Positions 1-9,216 of a stretch of DNA of 39,183 bases are shown here, in pieces. Every line of letters begins with the position of its first letter. Position 1 is the first letter of the stretch. The stretch covers positions 1-39,183 of the forward strand of contig CANQCY010000018.1 of assembly GCA_947591245.1 (NCBI GenBank). Reading direction: 5' to 3'. The notes under the pieces are model-generated. The model did no database searches, had not been told where the DNA came from, and saw nothing but the letters and a program-made list of their open reading frames with translations. A program made the position numbers and the translations under genes. Source of the stretch: an uncultured Lachnospiraceae bacterium. GTDB taxonomy: Bacteria; Bacillota; Clostridia; Lachnospirales; Lachnospiraceae.

Positions 1-1298
1 TCACAGATCTCTTTGGGGTTCCCATATCCCCTTATCTCGCCCTTTTCAAGCCATAGCACTTTACTGCATATCTCCATGATCTGGCCTATACTGTGAGAAA
101 CGAATAACACAGTGGTTCCGCCGCCCATCAGCTCCAGCATTTTTCTTTTGCTCTTCTTCTGGAATGCCTCGTCGCCAACCGCCAAAACCTCATCTACAAT
201 CAGGATCTCCGGCTGTACGATCGTGGCTATGGAAAAGGCAAGGCGCATCAGCATACCAGAAGAATAGTTCCGAATCGGCTCATCTATAAAATTCTCAAGC
301 TCAGCGAAATCGACGTTCTCCTGGTACTTTCTCTTCAGAAATTCCTCGGAATATCCCAGAATCGCACCATTCAGAAATATATTCTCCCTTCCGCTTAAGT
401 CAAAATCAAATCCGGAGCCAAGAATATTTTTCCCGAGCAGCCCGCGGTCAAGAGCCTTATCAATCGCTTTCTGAAGCCGTTCTACCGCCAGCGGATATTC
501 CGCACGCACGTAAATATATCCGTGATGCGCATTTGTGGCAATCGCCGCAATCAGCATGCCCTCGATCACACGATGCGGTTCTCCCTCCATCATAGAACGG
601 TCCATAAAAGCGCCCGGATCTCCTTCATCACCATTACATACGACATATTTTTCCTCCACATCCTGATTCAACACCTGCTGCCATTTTCTTCCCGTTGGGA
701 AGCCGCCGCCTCCGCGCCCCCTCAGGCATGACTCGCTGATCTCATCCACAATTTGCTGCGGCGTCATGTCAAACAGCGCTTTCGCAACAGCGCTGTATCC
801 GCCGAGGGCAAGATACTCCGCAATGCTTTCCGCATTAATCCTGCCGCAATATTCAAGCGCGATGCGGGTCTGCTGCTTATAAAACGGAATGTCTTCCTGT
901 TTTACATAAGTTTTCTGATTCTGATCTTTGTAAACAAGATGATCTACCACCTCGTCATTGATAATACTCTTTTCAATAATTTCCTCGCAGTCTTCAAGCT
1001 TTACTTTGAGATACAGCCAGCCCATCGGCTCGATGCGAAGCAGGGGGCCCATCTCGCAAAACCCATGACATCCGCTTTTCTTCAAGCCGATGCTGTCGCC
1101 GTGCGGTTCCTTTTCCAAAAGCAGCGCACACTTGAGCCCTTTCTCTTCGATTATTTCTTTCATTTTCTCGTAAATATCAAGAGAGCCGCCGGCAACGCAC
1201 CCCGTCCCCGCGCAGATCAGGATTTGCTTTCTCTGGCTGTTTAAGGAGGCTCTGTATTCCCGCTGCTTCTCAACAAGCTCTTCCCTCGTACTAATCAT
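1..1298 (-). pseudogene. Chimeric ORF: NuoF/HydB N-terminal half fused in frame to Wzt-type ABC ATPase C-terminal half (partial at left edge)
   Basis: One open frame runs from the ATG at 1298-1296 to the left edge with no stop. Residues 1 to about 300 are the NADH-binding subunit of a bifurcating hydrogenase or complex I type enzyme: a thioredoxin-like 2Fe-2S region (CAGTGC, CHGFC), then the FMN/NADH motif RGRGGGGFPTGRKW and CNGDEGDPGAF. After LLGKNILGSGFDFD the sequence becomes a polysaccharide-export ABC ATPase: SGRENIFLNGA, signature YSSGM, Walker B EILIVDEVLAVGD and H-loop VLFVSHS. The switch lies at 399-419, where both families carry a G-x-G-F-D type motif. The NuoF half lacks its C-terminal part and the ABC half lacks Walker A, so neither should work. 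The ATG overlaps the nuoE-like stop (ATGATTAG) and has a GGAGG about 9 nt upstream. The ABC half is not a copy of the ATPase gene at 13762-14514, so its source is elsewhere. Confidence 0.85.
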
Positions 1299-1800
1299 TC
1301 GCTTCCGCCTCCTTCTCTGCCGCCTCAGACGCTTCCTTCTTCAGCTCTTCGATGAGTTCCCTCGCCCTCTCCGGCGTCATCGCCGGATGGACGTGGTCGT
1401 TTACCGTACACACCGGCGCCAGCCCGCATGCGCCCAGACAGGAAACGGTCTCAACCGTAAACATCATATCGTCCGTTGTCGGCTTATCCTCACTCACACC
1501 GAGATTTTTCCTGAATTCTTCCAAAATCGGAACAGATTTCCGTACGTGGCATGCCGTTCCGTCGCAAATCTTAATCACGTATTTGCCCTTCGGCTCCAGA
1601 GAAAAATTCTCATAAAATGTTGCAACCCCATAAATCTTAGCTTCACTTAATTTCAACTTTTTTGCTATGTAGCACAACGCCTTCTCCGGAAGGTAATGGT
1701 ACTCCTTTTGTATGTCCTGCATAATTGCGATCAAGAGAGTATGATTGTAGTCGTGCTGCTGCAAAATCTCATCCAGTTTTGCTATCTCCTTTTGCGTCAA
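1291..1800 (-). CDS. NuoE/HydC-like 2Fe-2S subunit of NAD-dependent hydrogenase or NADH dehydrogenase
   Basis: A 169-residue thioredoxin-fold ferredoxin subunit of the NuoE/HndA/HydC family, which passes electrons between NAD(H)-linked NuoF/HydB and the rest of the complex. The four cluster-binding cysteines appear as CDGTAC (C-x4-C) and CLGAC (C-x3-C), spaced as usual for the family. The N-terminal helical part (HYLPEKALCYIAKKL, ATFYENF) also fits. The C-terminus is unusually Glu/Ala-rich. The start is a TTG at 1800-1798, supported by AAAGGAG six nt upstream. It is followed, with overlapping stop and start, by the NuoF-like chimera. In Clostridia such pairs usually precede a catalytic [FeFe] hydrogenase subunit, which is not visible here because of the chimera or window edge. 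Confidence 0.88.
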   Translation of the reverse strand: MTQKEIAKLDEILQQHDYNHTLLIAIMQDIQKEYHYLPEKALCYIAKKLKLSEAKIYGVATFYENFSLEPKGKYVIKICDGTACHVRKSVPILEEFRKNLGVSEDKPTTDDMMFTVETVSCLGACGLAPVCTVNDHVHPAMTPERARELIEELKKEASEAAEKEAEAND

Positions 1801-1815
1801 TGTCTTCTCCTTTCT

Positions 1816-1853
1816 AAAAAGGCACCACTCTGAAGTTTCCTCAGACTGATGCC
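1816..1853 (-). terminator. Terminator-like hairpin with U-run upstream of nuoE-like gene
   Basis: On the minus strand two 13-nt arms pair at 12 of 13 positions (one G-G mismatch, one G-T wobble) around a 7-nt loop and are followed by TTTTT. The hairpin lies after the yfhO-like gene, so it could end the glycan operon, but it also lies between a candidate promoter and the nuoE-like ribosome binding site. Confidence 0.6.
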
Positions 1854-1872
1854 CGATTCATATAATGATATG

Positions 1873-1901
1873 ATTATAACATGAATAGCTCCCATCCACA
1901 A
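1873..1901 (-). promoter_or_regulatory. Candidate sigma-A promoter for the nuoE-nuoF-like genes
   Basis: On the minus strand TTGTGG (1901-1896) and a perfect TATAAT (1878-1873) are separated by 17 nt. The predicted start of transcription is only about a dozen nt before the terminator-like hairpin at 1853-1816. Confidence 0.5.
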
Positions 1902-1918
1902 CGGTTATTTATGAAAAT

Positions 1919-4612
1919 TCACCGTCGTTTTTTCCAATTGGCGGCAACCGTCAGAACGACGCCAAGCAGACTGACGAAAAATCCAAGTCCCAATCCCGGC
2001 GTTCTGTACTTAAGATCTATGCTGTGCTCCCCCTTCTCCATCCATGCGCCGATATACATTTTATTTATTTTCCCAATCTCCGCCTCCTTGCCGTCCACAT
2101 AAAGGCGATACCCGTTTTTGTACGGGACTGCAAGACACATGATCTTGTCCTCGAAAAGATATGGAACATCTGCCGATATGCTGCCGTCCTTCCGCACGGA
2201 AATGTTATAAAGATGATCCTCGCACAGCTTGTCCATCTTTTCCGCCACGCCGTCTACAGGCGCTGCGACCAGTTCGATATTTTCCAAACTGTACTCCGCC
2301 GGACCTTTGAGCGCCACGTTCAGCTCTCTTCCTTCCTTCCAGCCCGTTTTCTGAGACAGGCTTCCCAAATTAATGACATAGTCATTTCTGCCAAAATAAA
2401 AATCATAATTGCGGTTCGATATAAGAAATTGCTTCTTCATATCCCCCATCTTCACATTCGCCCATATATAATCCGCTTTCGCTTTATCAAGCTCGAGTCC
2501 GGTAAGGCGCAGATAATACTCCTTGCCCGGTTCCATAATAAATGACAGGCGCAATTTCCCCTTTTTCCCCGGTATATTTAATTTGCTGTTCTTCCATTCA
2601 AAATTTGCTCCCGCCGTCATATCAAAAGGAATCGATTCCGCCTCTCCACTGACAATTCCTTTTGTCGCGGCCGGCGACTTTTCCGCTTTTTCATAAAGGC
2701 TGGAATCCGGCTCCAGCACAGCGGATTCCAGTAATGTATCCTGACGCTCAAATAGATCTGACGCATCATAATCCCTTTCGCTCACATAGCTGTCATAAAA
2801 ATAACCAATCGACGTCTTATTTTTATTTTTGTATAAATTTTTCTTGCCCTTTACCCGTCGGAATCCATAAGGTACATACGATTTCTTGCGGCTCACGACA
2901 TATTTTACATTTGCCAGATTGGACAGAACCGTCCGCCCGTCATTTCCTGAAATACAGTGGGTAAACTTCATATCCGGCGTATTGCCGAGCGAAAACATAT
3001 ACTTGTAATATCCGGCATTAATAATGCTGTAATAAACGGAAACGCCGGCATAACATGCAATCATTGACTGATTCGGATTCTTTCCCTGATTCAGCATCAC
3101 ATCCACCCTCCCCAGCACGCCGTCATCGGAAAACGATGCGAGCTTTCCTGCCAGATTTACCGTTTTGTTTGACACATATTTATCCCTGACGCTACCGGCG
3201 TCTAAATATGCATCTGCCATATTCGCGCCAAACGGCTGGTAGAGGAAATTTATGTTTCCGATCAGATTTAATACCAGCATACCGTACAACGCCCGTTTCC
3301 GCCATAAATGGTTATGCGCCTTAAACAGGACGGCGATCATGCCGCCCAGCATGACTGCTGTATATACCGCCGTAAGCAGTCCGTCGTCAAAGGACACCGC
3401 CATGCACGCCGCTGCATATGCCGCTGCCAGACAGACCAGCATTTTGTGCCCTTTCCCATCCAGCGCTAAAATATCCGGCAATACGCGGACGAGAATCGCC
3501 GAGAGCAAAAACGCCGGAATAAACATAAACCGGTTTGTCACATATCCAAACCCATTCATCACATAGCCCGCAAAGGGCGAGGCAACCGCCACAAAGCACA
3601 GGCAGACGCAGTTTCTCATATAAACGGAATGCTTGTCCTTTTTACGAAACAGCACATACAATGCCAAAAAGACAATGACCGACATGGAAAAATAGCCTAC
3701 CGATCCCGCATCACGGTTTTCTGCCACCATGACGAACTTAGTAACCATATTTTTATAATACCCAAGCGGATAAAGAAGAAGGGAATGCAGCGACGTATAC
3801 GTTCCCGTCCGGCTGCTGGCCGCATATCCGTAAATCAGCGGTACAATGAGAGCTCCCGACATGAGCACGCCGCACGCGCCCGCCAGCAGGCACCGGATCC
3901 CATCCCGCCAAATCTCCTTCAAATGAAGCGTCGCCGCTCTTTTCAAGCCGCCGTACCTGAAAACGCTTTTGGCGGCAAAATATGCCAGCGCGCCAAGCAC
4001 GATCATGTAAAAGAAATAATATCCGCTCAGTATACAAAACAATACGCTCAAAGTGAGCGCAAGCGGCCCCTTTTTTTTCAAACTCCGCTCGACGCCGAGA
4101 AGAACCAGAGGCAGATAAATCATGGCATTCAAAAAGAACGGATCTTTCAGCGACCAGATCGCAAAACCGCAGAACGCATAGACGAGCGCACCATATACGC
4201 TGTCTTTCGGTTTCCATTTCATTTCCCGGCAGTACAAAAGAAACGATATGCCAGACAGATACAGGCGCAGAGCCACGAGAAAATCGTATAAATATTCCGT
4301 GTACGCCGACGGCACAAACGTGCTGAACAGAGTCAGCGGATCGCCAAGCCCGTAATTGGCAAGCGTCGTTATAATATCCTCCCCCTGCCCGATCGTATAA
4401 TCCACCATCGGAACGCAGGGCGAGCCATGAAGGATCGAAAGTATAATGCTCCGGTAATAACGTCCGAGATAACTGAGCGCCGGATAGTATTGCCGGAAGC
4501 CGTCGCTTTCCCACACAAAACTTTTTCCCTGTATAAAAAATGTTATAAACCCGCAAAGAAATATAATCAGAAACAGCACAGTATAGCGGATCAAGCATCT
4601 TTTTCTGCTCAT
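1919..4612 (-). CDS. YfhO-family multi-pass membrane protein (GT-C-like, probable glycan glycosylation)
   Basis: An 897-residue membrane protein. The N-terminal half has about a dozen hydrophobic segments starting at residue 8, with luminal-type loops such as WESDGFRQYYPALSYL and IGQGEDIITTLANYGLGDP, typical of the YfhO family. The C-terminal 400 residues are a soluble extracellular domain ending with a last membrane helix and a KKRR tail. YfhO homologues in Bacillus and Listeria are linked to adding sugars to teichoic acid outside the membrane from lipid-linked sugars; that role is inferred here. It is the last gene of the glycan operon. Its ATG overlaps the stop of the upstream glycosyltransferase (ATGA), suggesting translational coupling. 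Confidence 0.85.
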   Translation of the reverse strand: MSRKRCLIRYTVLFLIIFLCGFITFFIQGKSFVWESDGFRQYYPALSYLGRYYRSIILSILHGSPCVPMVDYTIGQGEDIITTLANYGLGDPLTLFSTFVPSAYTEYLYDFLVALRLYLSGISFLLYCREMKWKPKDSVYGALVYAFCGFAIWSLKDPFFLNAMIYLPLVLLGVERSLKKKGPLALTLSVLFCILSGYYFFYMIVLGALAYFAAKSVFRYGGLKRAATLHLKEIWRDGIRCLLAGACGVLMSGALIVPLIYGYAASSRTGTYTSLHSLLLYPLGYYKNMVTKFVMVAENRDAGSVGYFSMSVIVFLALYVLFRKKDKHSVYMRNCVCLCFVAVASPFAGYVMNGFGYVTNRFMFIPAFLLSAILVRVLPDILALDGKGHKMLVCLAAAYAAACMAVSFDDGLLTAVYTAVMLGGMIAVLFKAHNHLWRKRALYGMLVLNLIGNINFLYQPFGANMADAYLDAGSVRDKYVSNKTVNLAGKLASFSDDGVLGRVDVMLNQGKNPNQSMIACYAGVSVYYSIINAGYYKYMFSLGNTPDMKFTHCISGNDGRTVLSNLANVKYVVSRKKSYVPYGFRRVKGKKNLYKNKNKTSIGYFYDSYVSERDYDASDLFERQDTLLESAVLEPDSSLYEKAEKSPAATKGIVSGEAESIPFDMTAGANFEWKNSKLNIPGKKGKLRLSFIMEPGKEYYLRLTGLELDKAKADYIWANVKMGDMKKQFLISNRNYDFYFGRNDYVINLGSLSQKTGWKEGRELNVALKGPAEYSLENIELVAAPVDGVAEKMDKLCEDHLYNISVRKDGSISADVPYLFEDKIMCLAVPYKNGYRLYVDGKEAEIGKINKMYIGAWMEKGEHSIDLKYRTPGLGLGFFVSLLGVVLTVAANWKKRR

Positions 4613-7047
4613 ACCCCGTATCTCTCCTTATCCCTTTTTTCCTTTAGTTTTTTCTTCGTTGACAACCGAAATCTGACAAGGCGGCTCTCATCCCGCCGTA
4701 TCACAAAACTTCGCATAATAACAATATATTTAATCTCCTGCCCGCATGCCTTCAGCCAGGCTGCCAAAGCCTGATTCATCATCCTCTTCTCAATAAAAAA
4801 TAACGTATTGCTCCAGTCATGCTTTTTAACAAATGCATCAAATTGCTTTTTATTCTCACACTCCGGCAAATAGACGACGGCCCTTCGCTGCCTGCGGTTT
4901 CTTTTTCCCTGATTGAAGATCTCGCGGCATGTCATGCCGGCCGCGGCCGTACCGCCCGCATCTGCGCCTTCGGCCGCCGACAGCGCATTTATCCATTCAG
5001 CCGCCTGCTCCGCACTTTCAAATGTCTCAAAGCGCTGTCCGGCGTCCGGCGTCAGCCCCTGGCTCCATGCCACGTCAGGCTCATTGGCCACAAAACGGCA
5101 CGCCGGCTTTCCAAGCGCTTTCATGACATACAATTCCGACCCATATTCACCGACCAAACCGTCGCAGCCAGCCAACACCTCACTGATCTCTGCGTTCTTT
5201 GGCAGAAATTCAATATGCTTCCATATATTCTCACGGAATTTCCTGCGCACTGCCTTTGGAAAGCAAACGAGAACCTTCCGTCCGTCCGCGATTTTCTCGT
5301 CCAGTTCTGTCAGCTTCTTTCTGAGTTCGCTTAAAAACAGATAATAGTCTGCGTCCTCCAGTCCCGGAAATACTTTCATCGCCGGCAAATAGGCAATGCG
5401 TATCTCACCCTTTTCCCTGTCCGGCAGGCAGTCGCCCCATTTCCGAAAAAAATCGGCGATCGGTATATAAACTGCCTTATCCGGACAAATTTCATCCATA
5501 TTGTAGCGCTTGAGAAGCGGCACAAACTCATCCCGGATCTCTTCCGGAAACAGGATGGCGTCCGCCTGGGCAAGTCCAAACTGGACGCTCTGCATATTCT
5601 TTGTACCGTATGTCACATCTCTGCCCTGCCCGAGGACGGACGGCATAAAGTCGGTAAAAATAAACTTCTGTCCCTTTCGTTTCCGGTAATACTCCACCAC
5701 GCCCCGGTTTGTCACGATATATTCCGCCGTGGCAAGCAGCTCCACATACCGTTCCGACTTCATATCTACAATATTCCAATTCTCATCGTACGCCTCGCGG
5801 AACTTATCCGCCCTCGCGGCGTCCATCGCCGCCACATAAACCTTATAGCCGCCCTCCTTGTCTTCAGCAAGAAGCTTTCCGATATAATAACACGCACCGT
5901 GAACGTCGTTCCCATGATAACATTTTATGAGAACCGCGCCCTTTTCCAGCTTTCGCTCCGTCACAAGCTCCTCGAAATATTCCGCACGGCTTTTTCCTTC
6001 CCCGCCCTCTGCCTTCTTCTTTTTCTTCGCCGCCTTTTTGTCCTCTTTGTCCATTTCATCCGAAAACAGGCCGTCCTGTTCTTCTACCGTATCCCCGGCC
6101 TGATCGTCCTTGGACGCCTCTTCGCCGTTTCCCGCCTGAAATTCCGCATATACGCCTGATTCCCGCCAGCCGGGAAAATCTCGGTCCAAAAGCGCATACG
6201 CACGCTCGGTAAATGTCTTTTTAAAGTCTTCGTTTTTGTACCTCTCCATCTCGTTAAAACGTGCGAATATATGACGGATATTAAAGAACAGAAGCACATC
6301 GTAAAACGCTTCAAACTGTCCCCGTTTGCGGAACGCATCATTGACGATTTTCAGCGCATCTACGATCTGACCGTGCCTCTCATCAAATGTGCTGAGCGTC
6401 CCCCCTTTTCTGCCCTTCATATAATAATACAGTTTTTCGTGCACCCTGCCGACCTTTTCGGCATCCAAAAAAAGAGGTATGACCGCGCACAGATCCTCAA
6501 AAATCATCCCTTCCGGAAACCGAAAACCGACACGCCTCAAAAGATCTGCCCGATACAGCTTGTTCCACGGATACGGGGCGTTCGCCCGAAGAATAAGCGG
6601 ATTTTCATAAATGCTTCGGTTAAATTCCCCCCTGTAACCGGTCTGGTATCCCGTGATCCGTCCGGTAGCAGCCTCACATCCGCAGTACCCGCATGTCACG
6701 ATGTCGCACCCATTTTCTTCAGCCTCTTTGTACAGCTTCTCATACATCTGAGCGCTGATAAAATCATCGCTGTCCACAAAACCGATATACTCTCCCGTTG
6801 CCTTTTCGATCCCCAGATTTCTCGCCGACGACTGTCCGCCATTTTCTTTTTCATACAGGCGGATCTTATCCGGAAAGCTCTCTTCGTATTCTCTGACAAT
6901 CTCTCCCGTCCGATCCGTACTGCCATCATTTACTACAACAACCTCCAGATCTTCATACGTCTGGCTTACCACCGAATCCAAACATCTCCTTATATACTTT
7001 TCGACATTATACGCCGGAATAATCACGCTTATTGTTTTTCCCCTCAT
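4609..7047 (-). CDS. GT2 glycosyltransferase fused to degenerate TagF-like glycerophosphotransferase domain
   Basis: An 812-residue cytoplasmic fusion. Residues 1 to about 240 are a GT-A family 2 glycosyltransferase: SVIIPAYNVEKYIRRCLDS, VVVNDGSTD and the metal/nucleotide motif DSDD at 92-95. Residues about 305-355 are a highly charged linker with a run of lysines. Residues about 365-700 resemble CDP-glycerol:glycerophosphate transferases (EYIVTNRGVVEYYRKRKGQ fits the family), but the catalytic WHGT box is replaced by TDFMPSV (about 465-471) and the ITDYSS box by VGEYGS (about 632-637). The C-terminal 110 residues are basic. The GT2 part is likely active; the second domain may bind substrate or be inactive. 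It overlaps both neighbours by 4 nt (ATGA), so translation is probably coupled with the ligase-like gene before it and the yfhO-like gene after it. Confidence 0.8.
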   Translation of the reverse strand: MRGKTISVIIPAYNVEKYIRRCLDSVVSQTYEDLEVVVVNDGSTDRTGEIVREYEESFPDKIRLYEKENGGQSSARNLGIEKATGEYIGFVDSDDFISAQMYEKLYKEAEENGCDIVTCGYCGCEAATGRITGYQTGYRGEFNRSIYENPLILRANAPYPWNKLYRADLLRRVGFRFPEGMIFEDLCAVIPLFLDAEKVGRVHEKLYYYMKGRKGGTLSTFDERHGQIVDALKIVNDAFRKRGQFEAFYDVLLFFNIRHIFARFNEMERYKNEDFKKTFTERAYALLDRDFPGWRESGVYAEFQAGNGEEASKDDQAGDTVEEQDGLFSDEMDKEDKKAAKKKKKAEGGEGKSRAEYFEELVTERKLEKGAVLIKCYHGNDVHGACYYIGKLLAEDKEGGYKVYVAAMDAARADKFREAYDENWNIVDMKSERYVELLATAEYIVTNRGVVEYYRKRKGQKFIFTDFMPSVLGQGRDVTYGTKNMQSVQFGLAQADAILFPEEIRDEFVPLLKRYNMDEICPDKAVYIPIADFFRKWGDCLPDREKGEIRIAYLPAMKVFPGLEDADYYLFLSELRKKLTELDEKIADGRKVLVCFPKAVRRKFRENIWKHIEFLPKNAEISEVLAGCDGLVGEYGSELYVMKALGKPACRFVANEPDVAWSQGLTPDAGQRFETFESAEQAAEWINALSAAEGADAGGTAAAGMTCREIFNQGKRNRRQRRAVVYLPECENKKQFDAFVKKHDWSNTLFFIEKRMMNQALAAWLKACGQEIKYIVIMRSFVIRRDESRLVRFRLSTKKKLKEKRDKERYGV

Positions 7048-8519
7048 TCCGCCGCCTCCTTCTCTTCGATCTTCTTCTCAAAAATATCCCCAAATGCAAA
7101 CCAGTAGGCAAACGCCGGAAAGATTTCAAACGGCAAAAACAGGCACTCTGTCATCGTCGCCACCACAAAGCCCACGCAGATCGCAGGAATCAGAAAAGCA
7201 TAGGTGGCGTTGCGCCTCCGGTTCGTCATATAAAAAAATACAGAACGCGTAATACTAAGCACAGTCATAATCAAATAAAAGATAAAACTGCCCACACCAT
7301 AAGTATAGGCAAATTGCAGCCAGTTATTGTGTGCATGCGAAACTTTTTTTCCATTTACGAGAAGCGTAATTCTCTTGTGCCCCTGCCAATTAAGGCGCTG
7401 CATATACGCCTTATAAATCGTAATCCTGCCGGTTGAAATTTTGTTCAGCGTCTCGCTGCTGTCCAAAGTTCTGATCAGCCTTCCCAATATGCTGTTGTCC
7501 TCTATGTCTTTTTCCGGAAGATCGATACTCTCAAAGGCGTCCGATTCCGCCAGCACCTTATCGCCGATATCCTCGATTTTTTCTCCATTTGACAAGTAAA
7601 GCACATCCTCGTCAAAAATCAGCATATGGCCGACAAGCGGAGGGAGATTCCGGACTCCGGCATAAAAAACCGGGTAGCAGACGGCAGAGATCAATATAAG
7701 CGCCGCCAGCCCCTTTACGAAATTTTTGTATTTCTTCTGCCTTTTCCCCATGACGATCCGCAGCGCGATCCATAGGAATAAAATCGAACTGATAGCGAGC
7801 ATCGCCGTACGAGCCTGCGACACTGAAAGATAAAAAATCACAAGCGCCAGCTGTATATAAGTCGGCAGGCATTTCCGCAGCGGCTTGCCCGTCTCCACAT
7901 TCCAGTCCAAATCTGACATATAAACGGCAAAAACCACGTACAGATAAAGTCCGAACGTATTCGGATTCGTAAATATCCCCGCATATCTTCCGCCTTCAAA
8001 AAACGGGCGGAACAAAAAGGAAATGACCGCCATGAGAAAAAACGCCGCTTTTACGGCATCCTTAAACGCCTTCCAAAGCAAATCCTTCCTGCCGTTATTC
8101 TGCCATACGAAAAAGACGCCGGTAAATACAAACGCCAAAACAATTCCCAGGCCGCACGCCTTCTTGCTCACCAAAAAATCCGAGACCGTAAATGCCGTAC
8201 ACATGCCAAACCATGCAATACTAACCGACCTGCGCCATGGTTTGCGCACCAGCGTCCGATCAAGCGATAAAATAGCGATAATAAGCATCAAAAAGATACC
8301 GCATGCCGTATTGTAAAAATAGCTCTCTTTCAACAAAACATATCTCACAATGCAAAAAAGCACGAGATCTGCCATAAAGCATGCCGTTATCAAAAAATTT
8401 CTCACTTTCGGACTGATTTTCCCCACAATCGGTATCCACGGGGAAAAGAGACTGATAAATAAGTCCTGAAGGCGATTTATCATAATCCTTCTCCATTCTC
8501 GCCGCAGCCCTGACAGCAT
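7044..8519 (-). CDS. O-antigen ligase/Wzy-like polymerase family membrane protein
   Basis: A 491-residue protein with about ten to twelve membrane segments. It carries the family signature region GRYAGIFTNPNTFGLYL (about 185-200), a large extracellular loop with many acidic residues (about 300-375), and a second signature SHAHNNWLQFAYTYG near residue 395. Members polymerise or ligate lipid-linked glycans outside the membrane. No Wzx flippase is present in this operon, which has an ABC exporter, so a ligase role is at least as likely as a polymerase role (inference). Two starts are possible: ATG 8519 (AGGAGG about 10 nt upstream) and ATG 8483 (GGAG about 7 nt upstream, giving MINRLQDLF). It overlaps the next gene by 4 nt. 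Confidence 0.8.
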   Translation of the reverse strand: MLSGLRREWRRIMINRLQDLFISLFSPWIPIVGKISPKVRNFLITACFMADLVLFCIVRYVLLKESYFYNTACGIFLMLIIAILSLDRTLVRKPWRRSVSIAWFGMCTAFTVSDFLVSKKACGLGIVLAFVFTGVFFVWQNNGRKDLLWKAFKDAVKAAFFLMAVISFLFRPFFEGGRYAGIFTNPNTFGLYLYVVFAVYMSDLDWNVETGKPLRKCLPTYIQLALVIFYLSVSQARTAMLAISSILFLWIALRIVMGKRQKKYKNFVKGLAALILISAVCYPVFYAGVRNLPPLVGHMLIFDEDVLYLSNGEKIEDIGDKVLAESDAFESIDLPEKDIEDNSILGRLIRTLDSSETLNKISTGRITIYKAYMQRLNWQGHKRITLLVNGKKVSHAHNNWLQFAYTYGVGSFIFYLIMTVLSITRSVFFYMTNRRRNATYAFLIPAICVGFVVATMTECLFLPFEIFPAFAYWFAFGDIFEKKIEEKEAAE

Positions 8520-8534
8520 CCCTTTCCATCCTCC

Positions 8535-9215
8535 TCAGGAAAGTACTGCGATGACCGTGCGAAACAAAACAACAAAATCTTTTGCCAGCGAATAATGTCT
8601 GATATACCGGAGATTATATTCCATCTTTTCGGGAAGTATTTGATTCACATAGACCTCATCGACATCCGTCCCCGCAATCAAAAGCTTTTCTTCGTCCTTA
8701 TATTCAATACTTGCCGTAGACGTAACTCCCGCCGGCATCAAAAGCGTGGCATACATCTCCGGCTCATACTTCGCCACATACTTTTCTACTTCCGGCCTCG
8801 TCCCGACAAACGACATTTCTCCCTTTACTATGTTAAACAGCTGGGGCAGTTCGTCAAGCCGCACTTTGCGCAAAAATTTCCCGATTCCGGTGACGCGGGC
8901 ATCTCCTGCCACTGTCACCTGCGCTCCCTTGTCCGCTGCGTCCGAAACCATCGTACGGAATTTGTATATATAAAATTTTCGTCCATATGTAGTAATCCTC
9001 ACCTGACGGAAAATCACTTCTCCCGGCGACGTCAGCTTCACCGCCGCGCCGATCGCGAGCATAAACGGAAATAAAACCGCAATCAGTACAAGCGAAAAAA
9101 CCAGATCGAATATCCGCTTGCAGACGAGCTCTGCCCGCTTGCGGGAGAGGATTTCATAATATGGCTTCGTCTGCGCGTTTCTCATATAGTCAGGAAGCTC
9201 TTCCCATTTCTTCAT
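8535..9215 (-). CDS. Initiating sugar-1-phosphate transferase (bacterial sugar transferase, PglC/WcaJ type)
   Basis: A 226-residue monotopic phosphoglycosyl transferase. It moves a sugar-1-phosphate from a UDP-sugar to undecaprenyl phosphate, the first membrane step of glycan assembly. One hydrophobic segment lies at about residues 35-60 (FDLVFSLVLIAVLFPFML). It is followed by the family motifs FRQVR, KFRTM, the catalytic RLDELPQLFNIVKGEMSF and VGTRPE. The short length shows a PglC-like core without extra N-terminal membrane helices. It starts 1 nt after the aminotransferase stop, which suggests that the aminotransferase makes its amino-sugar nucleotide substrate. Confidence 0.9.
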   Translation of the reverse strand: MKKWEELPDYMRNAQTKPYYEILSRKRAELVCKRIFDLVFSLVLIAVLFPFMLAIGAAVKLTSPGEVIFRQVRITTYGRKFYIYKFRTMVSDAADKGAQVTVAGDARVTGIGKFLRKVRLDELPQLFNIVKGEMSFVGTRPEVEKYVAKYEPEMYATLLMPAGVTSTASIEYKDEEKLLIAGTDVDEVYVNQILPEKMEYNLRYIRHYSLAKDFVVLFRTVIAVLS

Positions 9216-9216
9216 A

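Noticed and set aside
753-1244. Plus-strand open frame of 163 codons at the left end
   Set aside because: It lies opposite the NuoF-like coding frame, which has clear cluster and FMN motifs; the plus-strand translation shows no domain and no good ribosome binding site.
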